Shown: positions 16,323-24,957 of the stretch, one piece after another
Position numbering within the stretch: position 1 is the first letter of the stretch
Layout of the letters: each line of letters opens with the position of its first letter
NCBI GenBank assembly: GCA_031431125.1
Contig: JANPCX010000013.1
Location: 1 to 53,983, forward strand
Direction of reading: 5' to 3'
DNA: 53,983 bases
Origin: JANPCX01 sp031431125
GTDB taxonomy: Bacteria; Pseudomonadota; Gammaproteobacteria; Burkholderiales; Burkholderiaceae_C
Translations under genes and position numbers: made by a program
Notes under the pieces: generated by a model
Seen by the model: the letters and a program-made list of their open reading frames with translations, nothing else
Told to the model about the DNA's origin: nothing
Databases searched by the model: none

Positions 16323-17723
16323 ATGCCTCACACCGTTGCCCCTTCAAAAGCCTTGTCGTCCAGTTTTGCCTATTCCGTTGAACATTTCCAAGAGCTGGTG
16401 GAGGAGGCTTTGGCTTTTGCGCGCGGCTTGGGAGCCAGTGACGCAGGCGCGGAGGTGTCGGAAGGGGTGGGGTTGTCAGTGTCGGTCCGTAAGGGGGAGG
16501 TCGAGAACATCGAGCGCAACCGCGACAAATCCCTGGGCGTGTCTGTCTATATCGGTCAGCGGCGTGGCAATGCCAGCACGTCGGACTTCTCCCGTGCAGC
16601 GATGGAGCAGACGGTCAAAGCGGCCTATGACATTGCCCGATTCACTGCCGAAGACCCAGCCGCCGGTTTGCCAGACGACCAAGACTTGGTCAAGCCCGAG
16701 CAAGCAGCGCGCGACCTGGATTTGTTTCATCCTTGGAATTTGACAGCCGAACAAGCGGTGCTGGTTGCGCAAGAGTGCGAGCACGCGGCGCTGTCAGTCG
16801 ACAAACGCATCACCAACTCCGAAGGGGCTGGCGTATCGGTGCAGCAGTCGCATTTTTTTGCCGGCAATACACGCGGTTTTCGTGGGGGATATGCCAGCTC
16901 CCGGCATTCGTTGTCCGTGGCGCCTATCGCGTCACTACCCGGCAAGGGCGGTGACGACATGCAGCGCGACGCCTGGTACAGCTCGATGCGCAGTGCGCTG
17001 GAGCTGGCACCACCGCAAGCCATCGGCCGTTACGCGGCCAAGCGCGCTTTGTCGAGGTTGAACTCACGCAAGATCAAAACCTGTGAAGTCCCGGTTCTTT
17101 TTGAAAGCACGGTGGCTGCTGGTTTGCTTGGCGGCTATGTTCAGGCCACGAGTGGGGGGGCGCTCTACCGCAAGTCTTCGTTCTTGCTCGACTCATTGGG
17201 CAAACAGGTCTTGCCCGATCATGTGGACATCCGTGAGGAACCCCATTTGCTGCGCGGCAAGGGCAGCGCACCGTTTGACGACGAAGGGGTCGTCACCATG
17301 CCGCGGGATATCGTTCAGGCCGGCGTCGTCCAGAGTTATTTCTTGTCCAGCTATTCAGCCCGCAAGCTGGGCTTACGCACCACGGGCCATGCCGGCGGTT
17401 CACACAACCTGCGCCTGTCCAGTCGGCTCACCCAGCGTGGCGATGATTTAACCGCCATGCTGCGCAAGTTGCACCGCGGCTTGTTTGTCATCGAACTCAT
17501 GGGCCAAGGGGTGAATTACGTCACTGGCGACTATTCCCGCGGGGCAGCAGGGTTTTGGGTAGAGAACGGGGAGCTTGCTTACCCGGTTCACGAAATCACC
17601 ATCGCAGGCAATTTGGGCGCCATGCTCAAATCCATGGTGGCTGTGGGGGCGGATGAATACACAAGTGGCAGCAAAACCATCGGGTCTGTCCTTTTGCCCA
17701 AGATGAAAATCGCTGGAATTTGA
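16323..17723 (+). CDS. pmbA: Metalloprotease PmbA/TldE
   Basis: PmbA (TldE) forms a heterodimeric protease with TldD. The pair matures peptide antibiotics such as microcin B17 and acts on CcdA in E. coli. The protein is 466 residues, close to the family length. TldE is the subunit without the HExxxH zinc site, and none is seen here. Conserved PmbA stretches include a GVSVYIGQRRGNASTSDFS-type segment (about 73-92) and the C-terminal GNLGAMLKSMVAVGAD. tldD is not in the window. It diverges from darP with about 106 bp between start codons. Confidence 0.95.
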   Translation: MPHTVAPSKALSSSFAYSVEHFQELVEEALAFARGLGASDAGAEVSEGVGLSVSVRKGEVENIERNRDKSLGVSVYIGQRRGNASTSDFSRAAMEQTVKAAYDIARFTAEDPAAGLPDDQDLVKPEQAARDLDLFHPWNLTAEQAVLVAQECEHAALSVDKRITNSEGAGVSVQQSHFFAGNTRGFRGGYASSRHSLSVAPIASLPGKGGDDMQRDAWYSSMRSALELAPPQAIGRYAAKRALSRLNSRKIKTCEVPVLFESTVAAGLLGGYVQATSGGALYRKSSFLLDSLGKQVLPDHVDIREEPHLLRGKGSAPFDDEGVVTMPRDIVQAGVVQSYFLSSYSARKLGLRTTGHAGGSHNLRLSSRLTQRGDDLTAMLRKLHRGLFVIELMGQGVNYVTGDYSRGAAGFWVENGELAYPVHEITIAGNLGAMLKSMVAVGADEYTSGSKTIGSVLLPKMKIAGI

Positions 17724-17774
17724 TCTGCGCATGACCCACGCGCTGGCTGTTGCTCTCTGCGCTAAGGGATCTTC

Positions 17775-17789
17775 AGTAACTTTGCGTAA
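17775..17789 (+). promoter_or_regulatory. Candidate regulator site upstream of dctP
   Basis: The segment reads AGTAACTTTGCGTAA, about 128 bp before the dctP start. A similar GTAACT-GCGTA sequence lies, in the same orientation relative to transcription, about 148 bp upstream of dctQ. This makes both candidates for the NarL-type regulator encoded at 22026-22664. The similarity is seen; the regulator assignment is inference. Confidence 0.35.
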
Positions 17790-17810
17790 GTGAAAGCGAG
17801 CATAGGATCA

Positions 17811-17835
17811 ACCCCTGAGCGATCCGCGCAGGGGT
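17811..17835. repeat. Small dyad ACCCCTG...CAGGGGT upstream of dctP
   Basis: ACCCCTG at 17811-17817 is mirrored exactly by CAGGGGT at 17829-17835 with an 11-base spacer. It lies about 80 bp before dctP, between the candidate regulator site and the start codon. It could be an operator or a leader hairpin; no T-run follows, so it is not a convincing terminator for pmbA. Confidence 0.4.
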
Positions 17836-17915
17836 AAATCCCCTTCTGTGTGGATTTGCACCGTTCATAGAATGCATCGGTCAGTTGTCCTATTCACCAC
17901 ACAGGAGATAAGCAC

Positions 17916-18998
17916 ATGGAACGTCGTTCCTTTATTCGCAGCACCGGCATCGCTGGTGTGTTGGCCGCGGGTGTTGCACCGGCCATCGTTCATGCACAGG
18001 CCAACGTTCGCTGGCGTTTGGCTTCCAGTTTCCCTAAATCGCTAGACACGATTTACGGCGCTGCTGAAGAGTTCTCCAAACAAGTGGCCGCCATGTCCGG
18101 TGGCAAATTCCAAATCTCCGTACACGGTGCTGGCGAGTTGATGCCCGCTTTCGGCGTGGTGGATGCGTTGCAGGCAGGTACCGTGGAGATGTCCCACACG
18201 GCGCCTTACTACTTCTTCGGCAAAGATCCCACATTCGCTTTGGGTTGCGCCATTCCTTTTGGCCTGAATTCACGCCAAATGACGGCCTGGATGTTTGAAG
18301 GCAACGGCCTCAAGCTGATGCGCGAGTTCTACGCCAAGTACAACATCATCAGCTTCCCAGGCGGCAACACCGGTGCCCAAATGGGCGGCTGGTGGCGCAA
18401 CGAGATCAAGTCCTTGGAAGACATGAAGGGCAAAAAATTCCGTGTTGGTGGTTTCGGTGGCAAAGTCGCTGAGAAAATTGGTGTGGTTCCCCAAAACATT
18501 CCTGGCGGCGAGATCTACCAAGCTTTGGAAAAAGGCACCATTGACGCCGCCGAGTGGGTAGGTCCGTATGACGACGAAAAACTAGGCTTTGCCAAGGTCG
18601 CTCCGAACTACGCCTATCCGGGCTGGTGGGAAGGCGGCCCGCAGCTGGACTTCTACATCAACGACAAGGCCTACAACAGCCTGTCCGCAGAGTACAAGGC
18701 CATCATCGACAGCGCGACGGCCTACGCCCACGTGGACATGCAAGCCAAGTACGACGGCCGTAACCCACAGGCGTTGAAGCGTTTGGTGGCCGGTGGTGCC
18801 AAGCTGTTCCGCTTCCCTAAAGACGTGATGGACGCGTCCTTCAAAGCGGCGGGTGAGCTTTACACCGAGTTGAACGACACCAATCCCGCATGGAAAAAGG
18901 TGTACGCCGACTACGCCAACTTCCGTCGCGACCAGAACCTGTGGTTCCGCTTCACAGAAGCTGGATTCGACACCTTCATGCAAGGTCAGCGTCTGTAA
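17916..18998 (+). CDS. dctP: TRAP transporter substrate-binding protein (DctP family, TakP-like)
   Basis: This 360-residue periplasmic binding protein delivers a substrate, probably an organic acid, to the DctQM permease. The N-terminus MERRSFIRSTG with a hydrophobic stretch and a VHAQ cleavage region looks like a twin-arginine signal peptide, common in this subfamily. The conserved MGGWWRNEIKSLEDMKGKKF region and the GAAEWVGPYDDEKLG-type stretch fit TRAP binding proteins of the alpha-keto-acid (TakP) or mannitol/chloroaromatic group. The exact ligand cannot be read from sequence. The start has a strong AGGAGAT Shine-Dalgarno. It is convergent with dctM and separated from it by two terminators, so dctP is its own transcription unit. 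Confidence 0.93.
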   Translation: MERRSFIRSTGIAGVLAAGVAPAIVHAQANVRWRLASSFPKSLDTIYGAAEEFSKQVAAMSGGKFQISVHGAGELMPAFGVVDALQAGTVEMSHTAPYYFFGKDPTFALGCAIPFGLNSRQMTAWMFEGNGLKLMREFYAKYNIISFPGGNTGAQMGGWWRNEIKSLEDMKGKKFRVGGFGGKVAEKIGVVPQNIPGGEIYQALEKGTIDAAEWVGPYDDEKLGFAKVAPNYAYPGWWEGGPQLDFYINDKAYNSLSAEYKAIIDSATAYAHVDMQAKYDGRNPQALKRLVAGGAKLFRFPKDVMDASFKAAGELYTELNDTNPAWKKVYADYANFRRDQNLWFRFTEAGFDTFMQGQRL

Positions 18999-19023
18999 GT
19001 TTGGTCTTAGGGGTTCAAGCTCA

Positions 19024-19058
19024 AGCCTGGTCAGCGACTCGCTGATCAGGCTTTTTTT
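19024..19058 (+). terminator. Rho-independent terminator after dctP
   Basis: A 13-bp stem (AGCCTGGTCAGCG against CGCTGATCAGGCT, with one G-T pair) closes an ACT loop and is followed directly by seven T residues. It lies 26 bp past the dctP stop. Confidence 0.93.
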
Positions 19059-19431
19059 CGTCCTCACGACGTCGATCTCCCGATCTGTGTGGATGTCTGT
19101 CAGGTAGAGGGCCTGGGTCTGCTGCGGCCTGGCCTTGCAGTCATGCCCACACGGCTGCCGATTTCCGTGGCAAGGAACATGGCGAGTCAGCTGGCGGCCA
19201 TGAGCCGTCCTGATCTCACTGAGGTCTTCGCCGCTGCTTCCACCGCTGACGCTCATGGGTGTTTCGCCCGTCGCTTCGGCGATTGGTTTGAGCGCAGGCA
19301 TACCCCGCGAAAGACCACGACTCTTCCAATCAGGCTCAACCAACCGCGTGGCCGATCAGCAGCGAGCTCCATGCCGCCGCACTGCGCGTGTCGACACGGT
19401 GTAGTTGTGCAGACGGCCTGCAATGGGCAAT

Positions 19432-19465
19432 AAAAAAGGCTGCTCACCTCGCAGTGAACAGCCTT
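19432..19465 (-). terminator. Rho-independent terminator after dctM
   Basis: On the minus strand AAGGCTGTTCAC pairs with GTGAGCAGCCTT (one wobble pair) around a 6-base loop, followed by a run of six T. It sits 31 bp beyond the dctM stop and ends the dctQM transcript. Confidence 0.92.
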
Positions 19466-19495
19466 GAATTCAACCGACTTTGGGTCGGTGACGAT

Positions 19496-21232
19496 TTACT
19501 TGCCGGGGGCGCTGGCGGCGTCTTGTTTGAAGATCGCCATCGGGTCATATTCCGCCGGCTTGTCGTTCGTGCTGCGGTCCTCGTTACGCTGACCATCTAG
19601 CTGATCCAAGACCTGTCCCGCGTCCAGGCCGGGGCCCTTCTTCGACTCGTCTTCCAGCACCAGTCCTGGGAAGGCAATCACCGCCGCCACCATGATCAAC
19701 TGCAAGATGATGAAGGCGATTGAGCCTTTGTAGATTTGCGCCGTGGTCACGGCAGGAATCAGTTGGCCCGTGACGCGGTCTTTGTAGTCCGCTTTCGGGG
19801 CCACACTGCGCAAGTAAAACAGCGCAAAACCAAAGGGCGGCGTCAAGAAGGAAGTTTGCAAGTTCATCGCCAGAATCACACCAAACCAAACCAGGTCGAT
19901 GTTCAAGCTGCTCGCGACAGGCGCCAAGATGGGCACCACGATGAAGGCGATTTCAAAGAAGTCGATGAAACAGCCCAAGATGAACACCAAGACGTTCACC
20001 ACCAGCAAGAAGCCGAGTTCACCGCCCGGCAGTTTGTCGAACAAGTGCTCGACCCAGATGTGACCGTCAGCCGCATTGAATGTGAAGCTGAACACGGTGG
20101 AGCCGACCAAGATGAAGAGCACAAACACGGCCAGCTTGGAGGTATTTGCCAAGGCTTGTTTGAGCAGGCCGAAAGTCAGCTTGCCGCGGCCGGCTGCCAT
20201 CAGCATCGCACCCATCGCGCCCATGGCGCCGCCTTCGGTTGGCGTGGCCACACCCAAGAAGATCGTGCCCAGCACCAAAAAGATCAGCACCAATGGCGGG
20301 ATCAGTACAAAAGTGAAACGCTCACACAGTTTGGAAAGCAAACCGAGCTTGAGCACCGAGTTGAAAATCGCCAGAACCAAGGCCAATACCGAGGCCACGG
20401 TCATCGACATGATGAAAATTTCGTCGCCCGGTGCAGGCAATTCACGTTTGACCAAGGGGTTGATGATGCTTTGGTGCACAGTGGACCAGAGGTAACCCAC
20501 CACAGCGGAAATCGCCAACAAAATCAGCAGCGACTTGTGGCCGCTTGCGCCCGTGCTTTCGCGGTAAATGCGGGCTTCAGGAGGCAGGGCAGGTACCCAA
20601 GCTGGTTTGATGATGGCCACCGCCACGATGAAGAGCAAATACAGACCCACGAGACACAAGCCCGGAACCAAAGCGCCGGCATACATGTCACCCACCGAGC
20701 GGCCCAATTGGTCGGCCAGCACGATCAACACCAGCGAAGGGGGAATGGCTTGCGCCAAAGTACCCGATGCGGTGATGGTGCCCGTGGCAATGGTGCGGTT
20801 GTAGCCGTTGCGCAGCATGATGGGCAAGGAGATCAAGCCCATGGAGATCACCGCTGCAGCGACCACGCCGGTGGTGGCTGCCAACAGAGCTCCCACCAAG
20901 ATCACGGCCACAGCCAAACCACCACGCAAGGGGCCGAACACCTGGCCCACGGTTTCGAGCAAATCTTCCGCCATGCCGGAGCGCTCAAGGATGATGCCCA
21001 TGAGGGTGAAGAAGGGAATGGCGAGCAAGGTGTCGTTCTGCATGATGCCGAACACACGAAGTGGCAATGCGCTGAACAAATTGGTGCTGAAAAGCCCCAC
21101 TTCCATGCCGACAAAGCCGAATACCAAACCGGTGGCAGCCAGGCCAAAACTCACGGGAATGCCAGTGAGCAAGAAAACAAAGAGCCCCGCAAACATCAGC
21201 GGGACAAAATTTTGAGTGATGAAGGCGGTCAT
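19496..21232 (-). CDS. dctM: TRAP transporter large permease subunit DctM
   Basis: DctM is the membrane subunit that carries the substrate with Na+ or H+ coupling. The protein has 578 residues, longer than the roughly 430 of classical DctM, because of an inserted segment in the middle (about 210-330). This is typical of the TRAP mannitol/chloroaromatic subgroup. Multiple hydrophobic helices run the whole length, with the conserved IPFFTLMGIILERSGMAEDL and TPPFGFALFYLR regions. The C-terminal 60 residues are polar and cytoplasmic-looking. The ATG follows the dctQ stop without any gap, so the two are translationally coupled. Confidence 0.95.
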   Translation of the reverse strand: MTAFITQNFVPLMFAGLFVFLLTGIPVSFGLAATGLVFGFVGMEVGLFSTNLFSALPLRVFGIMQNDTLLAIPFFTLMGIILERSGMAEDLLETVGQVFGPLRGGLAVAVILVGALLAATTGVVAAAVISMGLISLPIMLRNGYNRTIATGTITASGTLAQAIPPSLVLIVLADQLGRSVGDMYAGALVPGLCLVGLYLLFIVAVAIIKPAWVPALPPEARIYRESTGASGHKSLLILLAISAVVGYLWSTVHQSIINPLVKRELPAPGDEIFIMSMTVASVLALVLAIFNSVLKLGLLSKLCERFTFVLIPPLVLIFLVLGTIFLGVATPTEGGAMGAMGAMLMAAGRGKLTFGLLKQALANTSKLAVFVLFILVGSTVFSFTFNAADGHIWVEHLFDKLPGGELGFLLVVNVLVFILGCFIDFFEIAFIVVPILAPVASSLNIDLVWFGVILAMNLQTSFLTPPFGFALFYLRSVAPKADYKDRVTGQLIPAVTTAQIYKGSIAFIILQLIMVAAVIAFPGLVLEDESKKGPGLDAGQVLDQLDGQRNEDRSTNDKPAEYDPMAIFKQDAASAPGK

Positions 21233-21838
21233 TTACTTGGCTCCAGCCGCAAGGCGGTTTTGTTCTGCCAGCAGTTCTTCTGCCAGGCGTTCTTCGTCAG
21301 ACTTTTGATGGGGGTCGACGCTGAAAGGGTTGTCACGATGACCCGTCAAAAAGGCAATGCGCTTGATGAGCTCTGAAATCCCTTGGATCAACAAACAAGC
21401 AAAACCAGCGGGGATCATCAGCATCACAGGCCAGCGGATCAAACCACCGGCGTTTTGGCTCATCTCACCACTGGTCCAGGCGTTGTGAAACAGGGGCCAG
21501 GACAGGTTGATGAAGATGATGCAAAGGGGAATCAAGAAAACAACGATGCCCAGGCTGTCGATGATGGCGTTGGTGCGGTCAGACAGCTTGCTGGAGACAA
21601 AGTCAATGCGCACATGGGCATTGCGCAAAAAAGCGAAACCCGAGCCCAGCAAAAACACAGCGGCGAAGAGATACCACTGAATCTCAAGCCAGCCGTTGGA
21701 GCTGATGTCAAACGCTTTGCGAATGATGGCATTGCCAGCGCTGATGACCACGCTGGCCAAAATCAGCCACATGATGATTTTGCCGATGAGCTCGCTGAAC
21801 GAGTCAATCAGCCGTGAAATTGAGAGTAGGGCAGACAC
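21233..21838 (-). CDS. dctQ: TRAP transporter small permease subunit DctQ
   Basis: This 201-residue inner membrane protein has four hydrophobic helices (about 20-40, 58-78, 95-115 and 140-160), as DctQ proteins do. It includes the family stretch EIQWYLFAAVFLLGSGFAFLRN with HVRIDF just after it, and a charged C-terminal tail. DctQ joins DctM in the permease and helps receive the loaded DctP. The start is GTG 21838, preceded by CTGGAGA at a suitable distance. It is the first gene of the dctQM unit. Confidence 0.93.
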   Translation of the reverse strand: MSALLSISRLIDSFSELIGKIIMWLILASVVISAGNAIIRKAFDISSNGWLEIQWYLFAAVFLLGSGFAFLRNAHVRIDFVSSKLSDRTNAIIDSLGIVVFLIPLCIIFINLSWPLFHNAWTSGEMSQNAGGLIRWPVMLMIPAGFACLLIQGISELIKRIAFLTGHRDNPFSVDPHQKSDEERLAEELLAEQNRLAAGAK

Positions 21839-21985
21839 GTTGTTCTCCAGAGATAAAAAGAATTCTTGCGCTCGCGCAGTCTTTGCATGGCCAAGCGACC
21901 ACTCGGGCAGTTCACACCTGAGCCTAACCTCGTATCAGACCCGATTTCCCATCGACTGACTAGGGGTTTTACCGCTAAGTGGAAA

Positions 21986-22013
21986 TACGCAGTTACGTGT
22001 TTTCTGAAACACG
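21986..22013 (-). promoter_or_regulatory. Candidate operator region upstream of dctQ (GTAACTGCGTA plus an adjacent dyad)
   Basis: Read toward dctQ, the segment has a perfect 7-bp dyad CGTGTTT-CAGA-AAACACG (22013-21996), running into GTAACTGCGTA (21996-21986). The second element resembles AGTAACTTTGCGTAA before dctP and lies at a similar distance from the start codon. The dyad begins just past the stop of the response regulator gene but has no T-run, so an operator seems likelier than a terminator. This is inference from position and similarity. Confidence 0.4.
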
Positions 22014-22025
22014 GCGCCGAGGCGC

Positions 22026-22664
22026 TCAAGGCAAATCAAACTCGCGGCAGTGTTCCACTGCGTACTTGATGAGTTCGGCTTGCCCTTCCAGATTCAGCTT
22101 GCGCCTGATGTTCTGCCTGTGGGTTTCGACGGTACGTGCACTCACGCCCAGCTCCTGGGCCATTTGTTTGCTGGAATGCCCTTTGGACAAATGGCTCAAG
22201 ATGGCACTTTCGCGGGCGGACAACAGCGGTCTCGGTGTTTGCGAGCGCAAGAGCCTGCCGGAGATGTCTTGGCTCAAAAAAGTGCCGCCTGCCACCAAGG
22301 TGTCTATGGCCTGAAAGATGTCGCTGGACGGTGCATCTTTCAGGACATAACCTCGCGCGCCGGTCTGCATCGCGCGGTTCACGGTGGCGGGGTTGTCGTA
22401 CATGCTGAGCATGAGGACGAGGAGCTTGGGATGAAGCGCCAGCAATTGGCCAGCCAGTTCAATCCCGTTGATGTCTTTCATTCCAACGTCCAGCATCACC
22501 AAGTGAGGCTGGGTCTCTGCGACAACCGCCAGGGCCTCGGTCGCATGACCCGCCTCGCCCACCACTTCGATCTGCGGCGCCGCCATGAGCATGGCCTTGA
22601 GGCCTTCGCGCACCAGGGCGTGGTCGTCGACCAAAACTAAGCGGGTTCGAATGGGATGGTTCAT
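22026..22664 (-). CDS. NarL/FixJ-family response regulator
   Basis: This 212-residue DNA-binding response regulator has a REC domain with the acidic pair VDDH near residues 12-15, phosphoacceptor Asp59 in MLDVGMKD and a conserved Lys in YVLKDAP. A LuxR-type helix-turn-helix (about 148-205) follows, with LSARESAIL and SSKQMAQELGVSARTVETHRQNIRRKL. Its ATG overlaps the stop of the upstream kinase gene by four bases, so the pair is coupled. Its position beside dctQM, together with the shared sites before dctP and dctQ, suggests that it controls the TRAP genes. Confidence 0.94.
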   Translation of the reverse strand: MNHPIRTRLVLVDDHALVREGLKAMLMAAPQIEVVGEAGHATEALAVVAETQPHLVMLDVGMKDINGIELAGQLLALHPKLLVLMLSMYDNPATVNRAMQTGARGYVLKDAPSSDIFQAIDTLVAGGTFLSQDISGRLLRSQTPRPLLSARESAILSHLSKGHSSKQMAQELGVSARTVETHRQNIRRKLNLEGQAELIKYAVEHCREFDLP

Positions 22665-24082
22665 GCCAATGCTTCGCGCGAGGTGGGACGTGGAGATGTT
22701 TTGAAACCTTCAATGACGTCGGCCGAGACGTCAACGGTCAACTCAGTACGCCCTTTCTTGGACGTCACGGAGAATTGGCCGCCGATGGATTCGATGCGCT
22801 CGCGCACATTGCGCAAGCCGATGCCTCGGCGCGGATCTTCGCGCACCGCTTGCACATTAAAGCCGACACCGTCGTCGATGATTTTGAGGCGCAACCCGGC
22901 CGCACCGTACATCAGACGCAGTGTCACGTGGTCGGCCGCCGCATGTTTTTCAATGTTGGTCAGCGCTTCTTGCGTGATGCGGAACAACACCGTGTTGACT
23001 TCATCGGGCAGAGGCGGCAAAGCGCCGCGCACTTTGAAGGAGAAGGCCATGTGGCTGTAGTCGCTGAACTCATGGCCCAAGCGCTCCAGTGCGGCAGGCA
23101 AGCCCAGCACATCCAGTTCTGCCGGCCTCAGGCGGTGCGAGATGTTTCGCACTTCCAACAGCGCATCGTTCAAGCGCCCCAAGGCCTTGGGCAGTGCTGC
23201 GGGCAGCGGCCCGTGCTCACGCTGGATTTGGGCCATGCTCGACTCCACCAGCAGTTTGATCGACACCAGGGTTTGGCTGGTACTGTCGTGCAATTCACGG
23301 GACAAATGGGCGCGCTCGTCTTCTTGCGACTTCACCACTTGCCGCGCCAGGAGCCTGAGTTTGGCGTCCGCAATGCGGAACTCGGTGAGGTTGAGCATCA
23401 TGCCCGAGCCACCAATCACCGCAATGCCCAGCAGCGCCACGCCGGCAATCCACCACAAGGTGGTGGCGACGTTTTCGCTGATCTGCCTGTCCAGCTCGGC
23501 CAGTGTGGCGTCAACATCGTCCAGGTAAATGCCCGTGCCCAGCATCCAATTCCACTTGGGCAGGCCAATCACATAACCCAGTTTTGGCGCCACTTGTTTG
23601 CTGGACGGCTTTTGCCACACATACCGAACATATCCGCCGCCTTCTTTCGCAGCGCTGATCAGTGCTTGAATCACGGGTAAACCGTTGACGTCGCGCATTT
23701 CCCACAGGTTTTGACCCATGAGTTCAGGCTGGCGCGGATGCATCAGGTTCACCCCGTTCATGTCGTACAAGAAAAAATAACCGTCGCGGCCATAGTCCAA
23801 TGCTGCCAGCAAACGCACCGCCTCTCGCTGCTGCGCCAGGTCGTCAAGTCCCGTTTCTTCCAAGCGCGCGATGATGCTGTGCGCCAGCTCCACATAGTGC
23901 CGCAGCTCAGCTTGCCTGGAAGACATGTAGGCGGATTCGACCAACACCCGCTCGCGCTCTGAGAGTTTGCGCTGCTGATGCATCACCGCGAAAGAGATCA
24001 GCGCCAATGCCGCAATCAAGGGCAAGATCGCCCACAGCAAAAACTTGGGTCGGGTTCGCAGTCGCAGCAGCGGGTTGACCAT
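22661..24082 (-). CDS. Cache-domain sensor histidine kinase (HisKA_3, NarX-like)
   Basis: This 473-residue membrane sensor kinase has two membrane segments, about 15-33 and 207-228. They bracket a periplasmic single Cache (sCache2-type) domain containing LDYGRDGYFFLYDMNGVNLM and GLPKWNWMLGTGIYLDDVD, which is typical of small organic-acid sensors. The cytoplasmic part has a HisKA_3 dimerisation domain with SRELHDSTSQTL (His265) and a short HATPase ending in GIGLRNVRERIE. It overlaps the NarL-type regulator gene by four bases. Placed next to dctQM, it probably senses the substrate taken up by the TRAP system. The ligand is unknown. Confidence 0.94.
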   Translation of the reverse strand: MVNPLLRLRTRPKFLLWAILPLIAALALISFAVMHQQRKLSERERVLVESAYMSSRQAELRHYVELAHSIIARLEETGLDDLAQQREAVRLLAALDYGRDGYFFLYDMNGVNLMHPRQPELMGQNLWEMRDVNGLPVIQALISAAKEGGGYVRYVWQKPSSKQVAPKLGYVIGLPKWNWMLGTGIYLDDVDATLAELDRQISENVATTLWWIAGVALLGIAVIGGSGMMLNLTEFRIADAKLRLLARQVVKSQEDERAHLSRELHDSTSQTLVSIKLLVESSMAQIQREHGPLPAALPKALGRLNDALLEVRNISHRLRPAELDVLGLPAALERLGHEFSDYSHMAFSFKVRGALPPLPDEVNTVLFRITQEALTNIEKHAAADHVTLRLMYGAAGLRLKIIDDGVGFNVQAVREDPRRGIGLRNVRERIESIGGQFSVTSKKGRTELTVDVSADVIEGFKTSPRPTSREALA

Positions 24083-24110
24083 GTTGTTTCAGCGGCGGTG
24101 GTGGTTGGCG

Positions 24111-24467
24111 TCAAGCGCCCAAGGCGGCACGGTAGAGCTTGCCAGAGCGTGTGCCAGAACGGCAAAACGCCAAGATCGGCTTGGGCAGTCTCTCAATCAG
24201 TGCGGCGAAACGAGCAACCTCTTCGGGGCTTTGGTAGCCCGGCGCAACCGGCAAAAACGCGTACTGCAAACCCAATGCTTTGGCCTGGGCTTCAATCGCG
24301 GCGTTGGTGGGTTGATGGTCACCTTCTTCAAAATCGGGTCGGTTGTTGATCACGCTGCGAAAGCCGTTTTGCGCGACCCAGGCCATGTCGGGCACATCCA
24401 GTTGAGGTGCGACGCACACGTCGGGGCTGACCGGTTGTACGGGGGGTGGCGTGTAGGGAATGTTCAC
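24111..24467 (-). CDS. TIGR01244-family protein (DUF442/beta-lactamase hydrolase-like phosphatase domain)
   Basis: This 118-residue protein of the TIGR01244 family is variously described as a sulfur transferase or a dual-specificity-phosphatase-like protein. The key feature is the P-loop FCRSGTRSGKLY at about residues 99-110, a C-x5-R phosphatase-type signature. An N-terminal stretch GFRSVINNRPDFE precedes it, where phosphatase relatives carry the general acid region. There is no signal peptide or membrane segment. It sits between the kinase gene and yqeY on the same strand with short gaps. A substrate cannot be assigned. Confidence 0.85.
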   Translation of the reverse strand: MNIPYTPPPVQPVSPDVCVAPQLDVPDMAWVAQNGFRSVINNRPDFEEGDHQPTNAAIEAQAKALGLQYAFLPVAPGYQSPEEVARFAALIERLPKPILAFCRSGTRSGKLYRAALGA

Positions 24468-24487
24468 AGGCTAGGCTTCCAATTCTT

Positions 24488-24934
24488 TCAGCCGGCCAGC
24501 TGCTGTTTCACAGCGCTGGAGACCAGACCCATGTCGGCCTTTCCGGCCAGTTGGGTCTTCACCGCGGCCATGACTTTGCCCATGTCGCCGGGACCCGACG
24601 CGTTGAGTGATGCGATGATGGCTGCGACCTGCGCAGAGACTTCTTCCGCACTCAAACGTTGCGGCAAGTAGGCTTCCAACACGCGCAGTTCGGCGGTTTC
24701 TTTGTCGACCAAGTCGGTGCGGCCTGCGGCGCCAAACTGCGCAATAGAATCTTTGCGTTGTTTGATGAGTTTGTCGATGATGGCGACCACTTGAACGTCA
24801 TCCAGCACGATGCGCTCGTCCACCTCTTTTTGCTTCAATGCGGCCAACAAACCGCGGATCGTCAGCAACAGCGGCGCGTCTTTGGCGCGCATCGCGTTTT
24901 TCATGTCTTCGTTGATTTTTTCTTTGAGTGTCAT
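24488..24934 (-). CDS. GatB/YqeY domain-containing protein
   Basis: This 148-residue YqeY-type protein is related to the tail domain of the GatB amidotransferase subunit that contacts tRNA. Conserved features are an N-terminal LKEKINEDMKNAMRAKD helix, KQRKDSIAQF-type residues in the middle and a C-terminal MGKVMAAVKTQLAGKADMGLVS segment. Its role is not firmly known, but it often lies beside rpsU, as here. I start it at ATG 24934. A longer frame from 24985 begins inside the 158-bp palindrome and adds a spurious hydrophobic leader. The palindrome ends 23 bases upstream of this ATG, so the mRNA leader must be shaped by it. Confidence 0.93.
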   Translation of the reverse strand: MTLKEKINEDMKNAMRAKDAPLLLTIRGLLAALKQKEVDERIVLDDVQVVAIIDKLIKQRKDSIAQFGAAGRTDLVDKETAELRVLEAYLPQRLSAEEVSAQVAAIIASLNASGPGDMGKVMAAVKTQLAGKADMGLVSSAVKQQLAG

Positions 24935-24957
24935 GGCGGCTGCTCCGGGCAAGGCTA

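Larger units (their letters stand above)
18999..19495. other. About 500-bp stretch without a credible gene between dctP and dctM
   Basis: This region holds one terminator facing each way (19024-19058 and 19432-19465) and about 370 bp between them. Small open frames exist on both strands, but none has a ribosome binding site, a recognisable product or a protein-like composition. Nothing else is recognised. It could hide a small RNA or the decayed remains of a gene that once separated the TRAP genes. Confidence 0.6.

Noticed and set aside
19089..19433. 114-codon plus-strand frame in the dctP-dctM gap
   Set aside because: No Shine-Dalgarno, atypical composition and no recognisable product; it also runs into the dctM terminator.
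19736..21376. 546-codon open frame on the plus strand opposite dctM and dctQ
   Set aside because: Composition is dominated by Gln, His and Asp with no hydrophobic core; it is the antisense shadow of two clear membrane proteins.
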